45,400 nucleotides of DNA from Luteimonas_C sp035250245. Its GTDB lineage: Bacteria; Pseudomonadota; Gammaproteobacteria; Xanthomonadales; Xanthomonadaceae. Positions 22,808-33,099 of the stretch are shown here, one piece after another; position 1 is the stretch's first letter; each line of letters begins with the position of its first letter. The position numbers and the translations under genes are program-made. The notes under the pieces were generated by a model. The model was not told the origin of the DNA. It searched no databases and was given only the letters and a program-made list of their open reading frames with translations. The stretch covers positions 1-45,400 of the forward strand of contig DATFFH010000103.1 of assembly GCA_035250245.1 (NCBI GenBank). Reading direction: 5' to 3'.

Positions 22808-22831
22808 AACGCCGGCCTCCTGGCCGGCGTT
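22808..22831. terminator. Bidirectional terminator between copper cluster and MFS gene
   Basis: AACGCCGGCC (22808-22817), loop TCCT, GGCCGGCGTT (22822-22831): a perfect 10-base stem with AAAAAC before it and GCCTTTGCC after it. It sits between two convergent genes. The T-tracts are short on both sides. Confidence 0.75.
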
Positions 22832-22854
22832 GCCTTTGCCGCACGGCGCGGGGG

Positions 22855-24519
22855 TTACTGGGTGATGTCGACGTCCTTGGTCTCGCGCAGGAACAAGGTG
22901 CCGATCACCACCGTCATCAGCGCGATCGCCACCGGATACCACAGGCCGTAATACATGTTGCCGGTCGCGGCGACCAGGCCGAAGGAGATCGTCGGCAGGA
23001 AGCCGCCGAACCAGCCGTTGCCGATGTGATAGGGCAGCGACATGGAGGTGTAGCGGATCCGGGTCGGGAACAACTCCACCAGCCATGCCGCGATCGGGCC
23101 GTAGACCATGGTCACGTACAGCACCAGCAACCACAGCAGCAACAGGACCATCGGCTTGTTGATCCGCGCCGGATCGGCTTTTTCGGGATAACCGGCCGAA
23201 GTCAGAGCAGCCTTCAGCGACTTGCCGAAATCGTCGGCGCGCGCTTTGGCGTCGTCCTTCGACAAACCCGCCGCCTCGTACGCGGCGACATCGGTACCGC
23301 CCACGCTGATCTTGGCGAGGGAGCCGGCCGAAGCCGCCTTCACTTCGTACGGAATGCCCGCTTTGGCGAGGGCCGCAGCGGCGATGTCGCAGGAATTGGT
23401 GAACACCTTCTTGCCGATCGGGTCGAACTGGAAACTGCAGGTGGCCGGATCGGCGATCACCAACGCCGGCGCGTTCGCGCGCGCTTCTTCGACCGCCGGA
23501 TTCGCGTAATGGGTCAGGGCCTTGAAGATCGGGAAATAGGTCAGCGCCGCGATCAGGCAACCGCCCAGGATGATCTTCTTGCGTCCGATCCGGTCCGATA
23601 GCCAACCGAAGAAAATGAAGAACGGCGTGGCCAGCGCCAACGCGCCCGCGACCAGCAAGTTGGCTGTGGTGCCGTCCACCTTCAGCGTCTGGGTCATGAA
23701 GAACAGCGAATAGAACTGGCCGCCGTACCACACCACCGCCTGGCCGGCGGTCGCGCCCAGCAGGGCCAACAGCATCAGTTTGCCGTTGCGCGAGAACAGG
23801 CTGTCGCGGAACGGCGTCTTCGCGGTTTTGCCCTCCGCCTTCATCTGCTGGAACAACGGCGATTCGCTCAATTGCAGGCGAATCCACACCGACACGCCCA
23901 GCAGCACGATCGACACCAGGAACGGAATGCGCCAGCCCCAGGCTTCGAACGCTTCGGTGCCCAGATACAGCCGGCAGCCCAGGATCACCAACAGCGACAG
24001 GAACAGGCCCAGCGTGGCGGTCGTCTGGATGAAGCTGGTGTACAGGCCGCGCTTGCCGTGCGGCGCATGCTCGGCGACGTAGGTGGCCGCGCCTCCGTAT
24101 TCGCCGCCTAAGGCAAGACCTTGCAGCAGTCTCAAGCCGATCAGGATCACCGGCGCCGCGACGCCGATGCTCGCGTAGCTGGGCAGGATGCCGACCAGGA
24201 AGGTCGACAGGCCCATGATCACGATCGTGACCAGGAAGGTGTATTTGCGGCCGATGCGGTCGCCCAGGCTGCCGAAGAACGCTGCGCCGAACGGCCGCAC
24301 GAAGAAACCGGCGGCGAAGGCGAGCAGGGCGAAGATGAAGCCGGTGGTTTCGTTGACGCCGCTGAAGAACTGCTTAGCGATGATCGCCGCGAGCGAACCG
24401 TACAGATAGAAGTCGTACCACTCGAACACGGTACCCAGACTCGAGGCGAAGATGACTTTCTTGTGGCCCTGGGTCAGCGCGCCCGACGGCGGCGCGGCTG
24501 AAGCGGTGGTGCTGGACAT
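22855..24519 (-). CDS. MHS-family MFS transporter with enlarged periplasmic or cytoplasmic loop
   Basis: A 554-residue proton symporter of the metabolite:H+ symporter family (ProP/KgtP/ShiA-like). It opens with the MHS signature ASSLGTVFEWYDFYLYGSLA, followed by GDRIGRKYTF (loop 2-3), RLLQGLALGGEYGGAATYVAEH and SDRIGRKK. Residues about 335-452 form a large soluble insert (ANPAVEEARANAPAL...AGYPEKADPARINKP) between membrane helices where typical members have a short loop; this makes the protein some 110 residues longer than normal. The substrate is not known. The porin gene ends 17 bases upstream, so they form an operon, divergent from acs, which suggests uptake of a carboxylate. Confidence 0.9.
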   Translation of the reverse strand: MSSTTASAAPPSGALTQGHKKVIFASSLGTVFEWYDFYLYGSLAAIIAKQFFSGVNETTGFIFALLAFAAGFFVRPFGAAFFGSLGDRIGRKYTFLVTIVIMGLSTFLVGILPSYASIGVAAPVILIGLRLLQGLALGGEYGGAATYVAEHAPHGKRGLYTSFIQTTATLGLFLSLLVILGCRLYLGTEAFEAWGWRIPFLVSIVLLGVSVWIRLQLSESPLFQQMKAEGKTAKTPFRDSLFSRNGKLMLLALLGATAGQAVVWYGGQFYSLFFMTQTLKVDGTTANLLVAGALALATPFFIFFGWLSDRIGRKKIILGGCLIAALTYFPIFKALTHYANPAVEEARANAPALVIADPATCSFQFDPIGKKVFTNSCDIAAAALAKAGIPYEVKAASAGSLAKISVGGTDVAAYEAAGLSKDDAKARADDFGKSLKAALTSAGYPEKADPARINKPMVLLLLWLLVLYVTMVYGPIAAWLVELFPTRIRYTSMSLPYHIGNGWFGGFLPTISFGLVAATGNMYYGLWYPVAIALMTVVIGTLFLRETKDVDITQ

Positions 24520-24536
24520 GGTCCGATCCCCTTAGG

Positions 24537-25940
24537 TTAGAAGCTGAACTTGACGTGGGTGTGGATGCGCTTCAGGTCGCCTTCGCGATCGTCTTCGAGA
24601 TCGCGCTGGCCCCAACTCAGTTCGGCGCCGATATCCAGCTTCGGGAACGGCGAATAGATCACGTTCGCGTGCCAGGACTGGGTGCGCTCGGTGACGCCGA
24701 AGCCGGTCAGGGCTTTGTCGTTGTCGAACATCGCCGTGGAGTACATCAGGTTGGTGCGCACCTTCGGGCTGAAGGCGTGGCGCCAGGCGACGAAGCCGCC
24801 ATAGCCGTCCAGCGCTTCCAGCGAACCATCCGCCGCCTGCACCGTGTCGCTGCCCAGGCCGAAGGCCAGATAGCGGCCGATGCCCTTGCCGCCATTCACC
24901 GCATAACGGATGTCGTCGTTCTTGCCGATGTTGAACTTGCCCGACACGCTGAGCGCGGCGCCGCTGTCGCTTTCGTCCTGGCCGGTGACGATGTTTTCGT
25001 ACTTGAACTGGCGGAACAATGCGGCGACGGTGAAGTGGCCCCAATCGCCCTTGGTCAGCCAACGCGCGGTCAAGTCCGGCGCGATGTTGTCGCCGGTGTT
25101 GAAGCGCGCGCCGTTGTTGAGGAATGGCGTGACCGTGGTCTGCGGATTTTCCAGCGAGAACGACCAGGGCCCATTGGTGTAGCGGATCTGCGCCTGGCGC
25201 ACGAAAATGGTGCCGTCGGTGACGCCGACGAAATCCACCGCGTCGGGCAGTGCGGCCACGTCCTGGAAGTTCGACCAGGTTTGGCCGGCCAGCCAGTTGT
25301 TCCAGCTGATGTAGGCCTGGCGCAGCGAGACGGCGTAGGTGTTGGTCGCGGTTTCGTTGCCGACCAGGGCGTTGTTGCCGCCGCCGAAGAAGTCGGCTTC
25401 GATATAAGCCTTGAACTTGTCGCCGTTGTCGGTGGTGTGGTCGGCGCTGAGCCAGAAGCGAGAGAACTGGGCGTGGAAATCGGTGTAGGGATCGCCGCTG
25501 CGCGCGTTGTTCGGGCCGACCGGGATCGCGGCGGGCAGATAGAACAGGCGGCCGGTGGAGCCGTCGGCGATCTTGCCGTCGCTGGTGTCGGTGGCCATCG
25601 CATCCATCTTGATGAAGCCGCCGTACGAGAACGCCGTGCCGGGATTGGCCGCGGTCAGGATGGTGGTGGACTGGATCGGCTGCTTGCCCGCCGGCACGGC
25701 CGGCGCCGCTTTCTGCGCGGCCTGCACTTCGGTCACCGCCGATTGCGTCTGCACGATCTGGGTCTGCTGCTGCTGTTGCGCCGACAGCAGCGCCTGCACC
25801 TGCTGTTCCAGCTGGGCGATGCGCGCTTCCAACTCTTTTTCCTTGGCGGTGGCGGCCAGTGCCGCGCCCGGCGCCAGCAAGGCGACCAGGACGGCGGCGG
25901 CCAGCGGACGCCGCGCCAGCGATACGATGGATGTTGTCAT
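24537..25940 (-). CDS. DcaP-like trimeric outer-membrane porin
   Basis: A 467-residue outer-membrane channel. ATG 25940 has a strong GAGAGGGGA ribosome-binding site and gives a signal peptide ending ALAATAK. A coiled coil follows (KEKELEARIAQLEQQVQALL, then a Gln-rich stretch) at about residues 28-65, a feature of DcaP-like porins, where it helps trimerise. A barrel of amphipathic strands starts at FSYGGFIKMDAM and closes with the C-terminal phenylalanine (HTHVKFSF). DcaP in Acinetobacter takes up dicarboxylates; the substrate here is inferred only. First gene of an operon with the MHS transporter. Confidence 0.88.
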   Translation of the reverse strand: MTTSIVSLARRPLAAAVLVALLAPGAALAATAKEKELEARIAQLEQQVQALLSAQQQQQTQIVQTQSAVTEVQAAQKAAPAVPAGKQPIQSTTILTAANPGTAFSYGGFIKMDAMATDTSDGKIADGSTGRLFYLPAAIPVGPNNARSGDPYTDFHAQFSRFWLSADHTTDNGDKFKAYIEADFFGGGNNALVGNETATNTYAVSLRQAYISWNNWLAGQTWSNFQDVAALPDAVDFVGVTDGTIFVRQAQIRYTNGPWSFSLENPQTTVTPFLNNGARFNTGDNIAPDLTARWLTKGDWGHFTVAALFRQFKYENIVTGQDESDSGAALSVSGKFNIGKNDDIRYAVNGGKGIGRYLAFGLGSDTVQAADGSLEALDGYGGFVAWRHAFSPKVRTNLMYSTAMFDNDKALTGFGVTERTQSWHANVIYSPFPKLDIGAELSWGQRDLEDDREGDLKRIHTHVKFSF

Positions 25941-26062
25941 TCCCCTCTCCCGTTGCTGGGTGATGTCGTGGGTGCGATCGACCGCGCCAGGCACGGCTCG
26001 GGGCAGCGTGCGCGCGGGGGTGGGCGCCGCCTATTCGCCATTGGTCGAAGGCGGCGGCGATA

Positions 26063-26076
26063 TAGACGAAGGTCTA
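26063..26076. promoter_or_regulatory. Palindrome TAGAC-N4-GTCTA between porin and acs (candidate CrbR operator)
   Basis: TAGACGAAGGTCTA is a perfect 5+5 dyad with a 4-base spacer, roughly 60 bases before the acs ATG and 120 before the porin ATG. The 195-base divergent interval has no gene. NarL/LuxR-type regulators such as CrbR commonly bind short dyads of this kind. TATAGA at 26061 overlaps the site, and TTTAACAAT at 26083 could be a -10 region for acs. No binding consensus could be checked. Confidence 0.4.
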
Positions 26077-26135
26077 GGTCGGTTTAACAATGGATGCGTC
26101 AGACTCCCCTCATCGCAGCATTCGCAGGTAACGCC

Positions 26136-28088
<1,953 letters not shown>

Positions 28089-28103
28089 CGGGCAAAGTCA
28101 AAA

Positions 28104-28221
28104 GCAAATCCCCCCTGCCCCCCTTTTTCAAAGGGGGGAACGTCAAGAGCACTGCGTCTGCGGCGAGCTCAGTACGCCAGCCGCTGTTCCCCCCTTTGAA
28201 AAAGGGGGGTAGGGGGGATTT
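28104..28221. repeat. CCCCCTTTGAAAAAGGGGG-family inverted pair, left of DUF559
   Basis: Outer arms GCAAATCCCCCCTGCCCCCC and, at the other end, GGGGGGTAGGGGGGATTT; inner parts TTTTTCAAAGGGGGGAAC and GTTCCCCCCTTTGAAAAA. The centre is about 45 bases of ordinary DNA. The last TT plus the next A (28220-28222) form the TAA stop codon of the DUF559 gene read from the other strand. Confidence 0.93.
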
Positions 28222-28591
28222 ACGCGCCCTCTCCGACTACCGCACAAATCGCATTCCAAACCTCATCGAGCACGGCGTCGGTCTCCATCAAAACCATGCG
28301 GTCATCGAAGCGCAAGATACGCAAGCCCATTCGTGCGAGGGCGGCGTCGCGTTGCGCGTCGCGCACCCTGCCTTCGACCGTGAAGTGCTGGCCGCCATCG
28401 ACCTCGACAACCAGTTGTGCGGCAGGTGCGTAGAAATCGACGATGTATTGGCCAATCGGTTTCTGCCGGTAGAACTGGACCGTACGAAAGCGCTTGCGAC
28501 GCACGCAATACCAGAACCGGTGCTCGGCATCGGTCATGTCGCTCCGCAGCCTGCGGGCGTATTTCTTGAGGTAGGGAGCGTAGTAGCGCAT
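28220..28591 (-). CDS. DUF559 endonuclease-like protein
   Basis: A 123-residue protein of the DUF559 family (PF04480), which has the PD-(D/E)xK nuclease fold related to Vsr. Features are ARRLRSDMTDAEHRFWYCVR (N-terminal helix with the common AExxLW-like pattern), FRTVQFYRQKPIGQYIVDFYAP with Asp52, then LVVEVDGGQH with Glu63 and Asp65-Gly66, the likely metal site, and the closing strand GLRILRF. All core residues are present, so it may cut or nick DNA; the substrate is unknown. The stop codon TAA lies within the flanking repeat. It is antisense to acs and crbR and has no operon partner. Confidence 0.9.
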   Translation of the reverse strand: MRYYAPYLKKYARRLRSDMTDAEHRFWYCVRRKRFRTVQFYRQKPIGQYIVDFYAPAAQLVVEVDGGQHFTVEGRVRDAQRDAALARMGLRILRFDDRMVLMETDAVLDEVWNAICAVVGEGA

Positions 28592-28598
28592 AGCAAGA

Positions 28599-28733
28599 GC
28601 AAATCCCCCCTACCCCCCTTTTTCAAAGGGGGGAACAGCCCGGATCTGGGTAGGATTTCTGCTTCTGCTTCTGCTTTTGTTTCGGCTGGTGCTCTACTGT
28701 TTCCCCCTTTGAAAACGGGGGGCAGAGGGATTT
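28599..28733. repeat. CCCCCTTTGAAAAAGGGGG-family inverted pair, right of DUF559, abutting crbR
   Basis: Left arm GCAAATCCCCCCTACCCCCC then TTTTTCAAAGGGGGGAAC; right arm TTTCCCCCTTTGAAAACGGGGGGCAGAGGGATTT ends at 28733, directly before the crbR ATG. The centre holds a short tandem run of CTTCTG (three copies). The arm supplies AGAGGGA, which serves as ribosome-binding site for crbR. Confidence 0.9.
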
Positions 28734-29402
28734 ATGCCAACCCTGTTGATCGCTGACGACCACCCCTTGTTCCGCGAAGCGCTGCGCGGCGTAGTCTCGC
28801 GCACGCTGCCGGACTACGAATTGCGCGAAGCCGACAGCGCGCAAGCCTTGTACGCCTTGACCGAAGCCGAACCGGACGCGGACTTGCTGCTGCTCGACCT
28901 GAACATGCCCGGCGCACACGGCTTCAGCGTGCTGGTGCATCTGCGCGCGCAGCATCCGCAGTTGCCGGTGGTAGTGGTGTCGGCGCAGGAAGATCCGGCG
29001 GTGATGCGGCGCGCATTGGATCACGGCGCGGTCGGCTTCATTCCCAAGTCGGCCGATGCGGCCACGCTCGGCGATGCGCTCACCCAAGTCCTGGACGGCG
29101 AGCGTTGGGCGCCGGAAGCTGCCCAGTCCGCGCCGGCGGTGGGCGATGACGAGCACGCCGCGGCGCAGCGCCTGCGCGATCTGACGCCGCAGCAGTTCCG
29201 GGTGCTGCAGATGCTGGGTACCGGCCTGTTGAACAAGCAGATCGCCTACGAACTGGGCGTGTCGGAAGCGACGGTGAAAGCGCATATGACCGCGATCCTG
29301 CGCAAGCTGGGCGCGTCGAACCGCACCCAGGCGGTGCTGATCGCGGGAAGGTTGGCTTTGGATCCGGCGTCGGTCGTGCCGCCGCCGGAAGAAGACGCGT
29401 AA
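28734..29402 (+). CDS. crbR: LuxR/NarL-type response regulator, CrbR-like
   Basis: A 222-residue response regulator. The receiver domain (1-120) has Asp8/Asp9 (IADDHPLF), the phosphorylation site Asp55 (LLLLDLNMPG), and Lys in GFIPKSA. The C-terminal LuxR helix-turn-helix spans about residues 150-212 (LTPQQFRVLQMLGTGLLNKQIAYELGVSEATVKAHM, shortened). Next to acs and a solute-symporter-like sensor kinase, this matches CrbR (also called ErdR in Pseudomonas), which activates acs and acetate utilisation. Identification rests on context and architecture. The gene starts right at the end of a palindromic repeat, whose arm acts as its ribosome-binding site. It is convergent with crbS. Confidence 0.85.
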   Translation: MPTLLIADDHPLFREALRGVVSRTLPDYELREADSAQALYALTEAEPDADLLLLDLNMPGAHGFSVLVHLRAQHPQLPVVVVSAQEDPAVMRRALDHGAVGFIPKSADAATLGDALTQVLDGERWAPEAAQSAPAVGDDEHAAAQRLRDLTPQQFRVLQMLGTGLLNKQIAYELGVSEATVKAHMTAILRKLGASNRTQAVLIAGRLALDPASVVPPPEEDA

Positions 29403-29448
29403 CTCGACGCGCTTTCGTAGCGAGTTAGCTCCACCGTTCTGGCCTTTC

Positions 29449-29570
29449 GTAGGTGCGGCTTTAGCCGCACGCTTTTAGGTCGGGTCTTGGTGAATCGATG
29501 GAAAGGGCGTGCGGCTAAAGCCGCACCTACGAAAAGCGAAGCCGAAGCAGCGGGGCAAGCCCCGCTCTAC
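29449..29570. repeat. GTAGGTGCGGCTTTAGCC inverted pair plus CGGGGCAAGCCCCG palindrome
   Basis: The gap between convergent crbR and crbS has two elements. The first (29449-29530) has arms GTAGGTGCGGCTTTAGCCGC and GCGGCTAAAGCCGCACCTAC around a 40-base centre. The second (29547-29570) is AGCAGCGGGGCAAGCCCCGC ending in TCTAC. A run of CAAAG/CAAAGC follows up to crbS. No classical terminator is visible; the stems may serve as one. Confidence 0.88.
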
Positions 29571-29591
29571 ACAAGCAAAGCAAAGCAAAGC

Positions 29592-32500
29592 TCAAACTGC
29601 GCCGGTTTCGGGCGCGCCGCGCATGGCTTGCTGCTGCGCGGCCAGGTACGCGCGCAGCGATGCGGGCCGCACCGGCTTGGTCAGCACGCGATAACCGCGC
29701 GCCCGTGCGGTCTGCTTCAGCACGTCGCTGCCGTCGGCGGTGAGCAGGGCACCCGGGATCGCACGACCGGCGCGCTCGCACAGCGCGTCCAGTGCGTCCA
29801 GGCCGTCGAGGCGGTCGTGCAGGTGATAGTCGACCAGCAGCACGTCGGGCTGCCGGCGCAGCAGGTCCAGGGCTTCGTCGACCGTGGTCGCGGCGATCAC
29901 CTCGATTTCCCAACGTCCGAGCAGGGCGCGCATGCCGGCCAGGATCTCGTGATCGTTGTCCAGGCACAGCACGCGCAGGCCGGCCAGCGAATCGGGCAGA
30001 CCCACCCGCGGCGCGCGCGCGGTCGCGCTCGCGCGTTCGGCGCGCGGCACGCGGATCGCGAACACGCTGCCGCGTCCCACCCGCGAGCGCACGCCCAGCG
30101 GATGCCCGAGTACGTGCGAGATGCGTTGGCAGATCGACAGGCCCAAACCGAGCCCGCGCTCGCCCCAGTCGGTGGGCTGCTCGAAACGGCGGAATTCGTC
30201 GAAGATCTGACGCAGATGGTGCTCGGGAATGCCGGGGCCGGTATCCCAGACTTGCAGCTCGACGCTGTCGCCGCGTGGCCGCGCCGCGAGCACGATCCGG
30301 CCCTCACGCGTATAGCGCAAGGCGTTGGCGAGGAAATTCTGCAGCACCCGGCGCAGCAGACGCCGATCGCTGCGCACCGGCCGCGAACTGGCGTGCAGCC
30401 GCAAGTCGATGCCGCGTCCGGCGGCGACGGGCGAGTATTGTTCGACCAATTGCTGCAGCAGATCGCCCGCGTCGAAATCGCTCAGCGCCGGCTGCAGCGC
30501 GCCGGCGTCCAGGCGCGAGATGTCGAGCAGGCCGTCGAGCAATTCCTCGGCGGCGCGCAGCGAAGTGTCGACGCGTTCGGCCAAATGCCGCTGCTCGGCC
30601 GGCTGGGTGCTGTCGCGCAAGGCCGAAGTGAACAGCCGCGCCGCGTTCAACGGTTGCAGCACGTCGTGGCTCAGCGCGGCCAGGAAACGGGTGCGCGACT
30701 GCTGCGCAGCTTCGGCTTCGCGGGTGCGTTCGGCGACGCGCTGCTCCAGGGTCTCGTTGATCTCGCGCAGCGCGCCTTCGACGCGCTTGTATTCGGTCAC
30801 GTCGCTGTAGCTGGTCACGTAGCCACCGCCGGGCAGCGGCTGGCCGCGCATCTCGGTGACCTGGCCGCTGCTGCGCACGCGCTCGAAAACGTAGGGCGAA
30901 CCGGCGCGCATGTAGGCGATGCGCTTGTCCACTTGCGCTTCGATGTCGCCCTCGCCCAGCTCGCCGCGTTCGGCGTTGAAGCGGATCAGTTCGGCCACCG
31001 GCCGGCCGACGTAGAGCATGCCGTCGGGATAGCCGAACATCTGCTGGTAGCGGCGGTTCCAGGCCACCAGCTTCATCTCGCGGTCGACCACGCTGACGCC
31101 CTGGTCGATGTTGTCCAGCGTGGTCGCCAGCACCTGTCGGTTGAATCGCAGTTCCTGTCCCGCTTCGTCCAGCACCGACACCACTTCGGCCACGTCCATG
31201 CCGGTGCCGGTCAGCGCGCTGGTCAGCACCAGGCGCGCCGAAGCGGCGCCGATCGCCGCGGCCAGCAGGCGTTCGGTGAATTGCACCCAGCCGCGGTCGG
31301 CGGCCGCATTCGGATTCAGTTCGACGCCGATCAATTGCGCTTGTTCGGCGAAGGCGCGGCGTGCGGTGCGCTCGCCGAGCACGCGTCCGGCCAGCGCCAG
31401 CAGGTCGGCGATATGCACGTTGCCGCGCCAGCCGCCTTCGGCCAGAGTTTGCTTCTGCGCATACGGTTCCAGGAACGGAATCGCACGCAGGCGCTCGTCG
31501 AATCCGGGCCGCCAGCGCGCGGACACCAGCAGCAACGCGCCGATGTTGACCAGCAAGGACCAGAACGTGCCGTGGGTGAGCGGATCCCAGCCGGACAAGC
31601 CGAACAACTGGCGCGGACGCAGCCAGGAAATGCCCAGCAGTCCCTGCGTGAGCCACGCATCGGACAACCAGCCGGCGTCGGTCAGCGTCGGCAACAGCAG
31701 AGTGTAGATCCACATCGCGAAACCCAGCGCCATGCCGATCTCGACGCCCTGACGGCTAGCCCCGCGCCAATACAGTCCGCCGATCAGCGCCGGCGCGAAT
31801 TGCGCCACGGCGGCGAAGGCCATCAAGCCGTACGACGCCAGCGTGGTGTCGCTGCCGCTTGCGCGGTAATAGCCGTAAGCCAGCGCCGCGAAGCAGACGA
31901 TGGCCACGCGCCGGATCCACAGCACCGTGCCGGCCACGTCGCCGCCGTGGCGCTCGGCCCAGCCGCGGCGCAGCAGCGGCGGCATGATCAGATCGTTGCT
32001 GACCATCGTCGCCAGCGCCACGCTGGCCACGATCACCATGCCGGTCGCGGCAGAGAAGCCGCCGATGTAGGCGAACAGCGCCAGCGCCTCGCGCGATTCG
32101 GCTAGCGGCAACGCCAGCACGAAGCTGTCGGCCGCGGCCGCGTTCTGGCGGCCGAACAGTTCCAGGCCGGCGCTGGCGATCGGCAGCACCATCAGCGAAA
32201 TGACCACCAGATAAGCGCCGAACAGCCAGCGTGCGCGACGGATGTCGCCGACATCGCCGCATTCGACGATCGCCACATGGAACTGGCGCGGCAGGCAGAA
32301 GATCGCGGCGAAGGCGAGCAAGGTCTGGCCGACGAAACCGACCGGCGGCGCGTTGCTCACCAGCGCGTGCGTGGCTTCGATCACATGCAGATCGTTGCGC
32401 TTGAGCCAGCCGATCGCAAACACGCCCACCAGCACCAGCGCCAGCAGCTTGACCAGCGACTCCAATGCGATCGCCAGCATCATGCCGTGGTGGTGCTCGG

Positions 32501-33041
32501 TCGCATCCACTTGGCGCGTGCCGTACAGGATCGCGAACAAAGCCATCAGTGCCGCGACATACAAGGCCGGATCGCCCAGTGTGGTGGTCGGCGTTTGTCC
32601 GCTCAGTACGCTCAGGCTGATCGCCACTGCCTTGTACTGCAGCGCCAGATAAGGCACCGCTGCGGTCAGCGCGATCAGCGTCACCAAGGCCGCCAAGCGT
32701 TGCGCGCGTCCGTAGCGCGCGGCGATGAAGTCGGCGATCGACACCGTGTTCTGGGTTTGCGCGATCAGCGCCAGTCGTTCGAGGATGCGCCAGCCGAAGA
32801 TCAGCAATAGCAGCGGTCCCAGGTAGATCGGCAGATAGCCGATGCCGGTGCGCGCCGCGCTGCCGACCGCGCCGTAGAACGTCCACGAGGAGCAATACAC
32901 CGCCAGCGCCAGGCTGTAGACCACCGGCCGCAGCCAAGGCCGCTGCGGGTACAGCGGCCGTCGGTCGCCCCACCACGCCACCGTGAACAGCAGGGCGGCG
33001 TAGGCCAGGGAGACCAGCAGGAGCATCCAGCCTGGGAGCAT
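29592..33041 (-). CDS. crbS: Symporter-fused hybrid sensor histidine kinase, CrbS-like
   Basis: A 1149-residue sensor. Residues 1 to about 490 form a sodium:solute-symporter-like membrane domain with some 13 helices (VYCSSWTFYGAVG, NTVSIADFIAARYG, FAAIFCLPRQFHVAIVE). A linker region with STAC-like helices follows, then a PAS domain around 650-770 (LDNIDQGVSVVDREMKLVAWN, YQQMFGY). The His phosphorylation site is ALSHDVLQPLNAARL, and the ATPase boxes are NALRYTREG, DTGPGIPE and GLGLGLSICQRI. A C-terminal receiver carries Asp in LLVDYHLHDRLDG. This is the CrbS (MxtR) architecture, which senses acetate-related conditions and controls acs through CrbR. The symporter part may sense or transport the ligand. 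Gene symbol assigned by architecture and neighbours. Confidence 0.88.
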   Translation of the reverse strand: MLPGWMLLLVSLAYAALLFTVAWWGDRRPLYPQRPWLRPVVYSLALAVYCSSWTFYGAVGSAARTGIGYLPIYLGPLLLLIFGWRILERLALIAQTQNTVSIADFIAARYGRAQRLAALVTLIALTAAVPYLALQYKAVAISLSVLSGQTPTTTLGDPALYVAALMALFAILYGTRQVDATEHHHGMMLAIALESLVKLLALVLVGVFAIGWLKRNDLHVIEATHALVSNAPPVGFVGQTLLAFAAIFCLPRQFHVAIVECGDVGDIRRARWLFGAYLVVISLMVLPIASAGLELFGRQNAAAADSFVLALPLAESREALALFAYIGGFSAATGMVIVASVALATMVSNDLIMPPLLRRGWAERHGGDVAGTVLWIRRVAIVCFAALAYGYYRASGSDTTLASYGLMAFAAVAQFAPALIGGLYWRGASRQGVEIGMALGFAMWIYTLLLPTLTDAGWLSDAWLTQGLLGISWLRPRQLFGLSGWDPLTHGTFWSLLVNIGALLLVSARWRPGFDERLRAIPFLEPYAQKQTLAEGGWRGNVHIADLLALAGRVLGERTARRAFAEQAQLIGVELNPNAAADRGWVQFTERLLAAAIGAASARLVLTSALTGTGMDVAEVVSVLDEAGQELRFNRQVLATTLDNIDQGVSVVDREMKLVAWNRRYQQMFGYPDGMLYVGRPVAELIRFNAERGELGEGDIEAQVDKRIAYMRAGSPYVFERVRSSGQVTEMRGQPLPGGGYVTSYSDVTEYKRVEGALREINETLEQRVAERTREAEAAQQSRTRFLAALSHDVLQPLNAARLFTSALRDSTQPAEQRHLAERVDTSLRAAEELLDGLLDISRLDAGALQPALSDFDAGDLLQQLVEQYSPVAAGRGIDLRLHASSRPVRSDRRLLRRVLQNFLANALRYTREGRIVLAARPRGDSVELQVWDTGPGIPEHHLRQIFDEFRRFEQPTDWGERGLGLGLSICQRISHVLGHPLGVRSRVGRGSVFAIRVPRAERASATARAPRVGLPDSLAGLRVLCLDNDHEILAGMRALLGRWEIEVIAATTVDEALDLLRRQPDVLLVDYHLHDRLDGLDALDALCERAGRAIPGALLTADGSDVLKQTARARGYRVLTKPVRPASLRAYLAAQQQAMRGAPETGAV

Positions 33042-33099
33042 CGGCGGCCCGATTGCGGCGTTGAGCCGAGTGTACGGCGGTCGGGCGGGTGCGGGCGCC

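Larger units (their letters stand above)
28104..28733. mobile_element. Putative DUF559 endonuclease/palindrome element
   Basis: Two inverted-pair repeats of the same family, in the same orientation, closely enclose one DUF559 gene. One repeat holds the gene's stop codon and the other begins eight bases before its start codon, so repeat and gene form one compact 630-base unit. It lies between acs and crbR, a neighbouring pair expected to belong together. A third, solitary repeat is at 5071-5196. Mobility is inferred by analogy with REP/RAYT elements; I know of no description of such a system. Confidence 0.5.
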
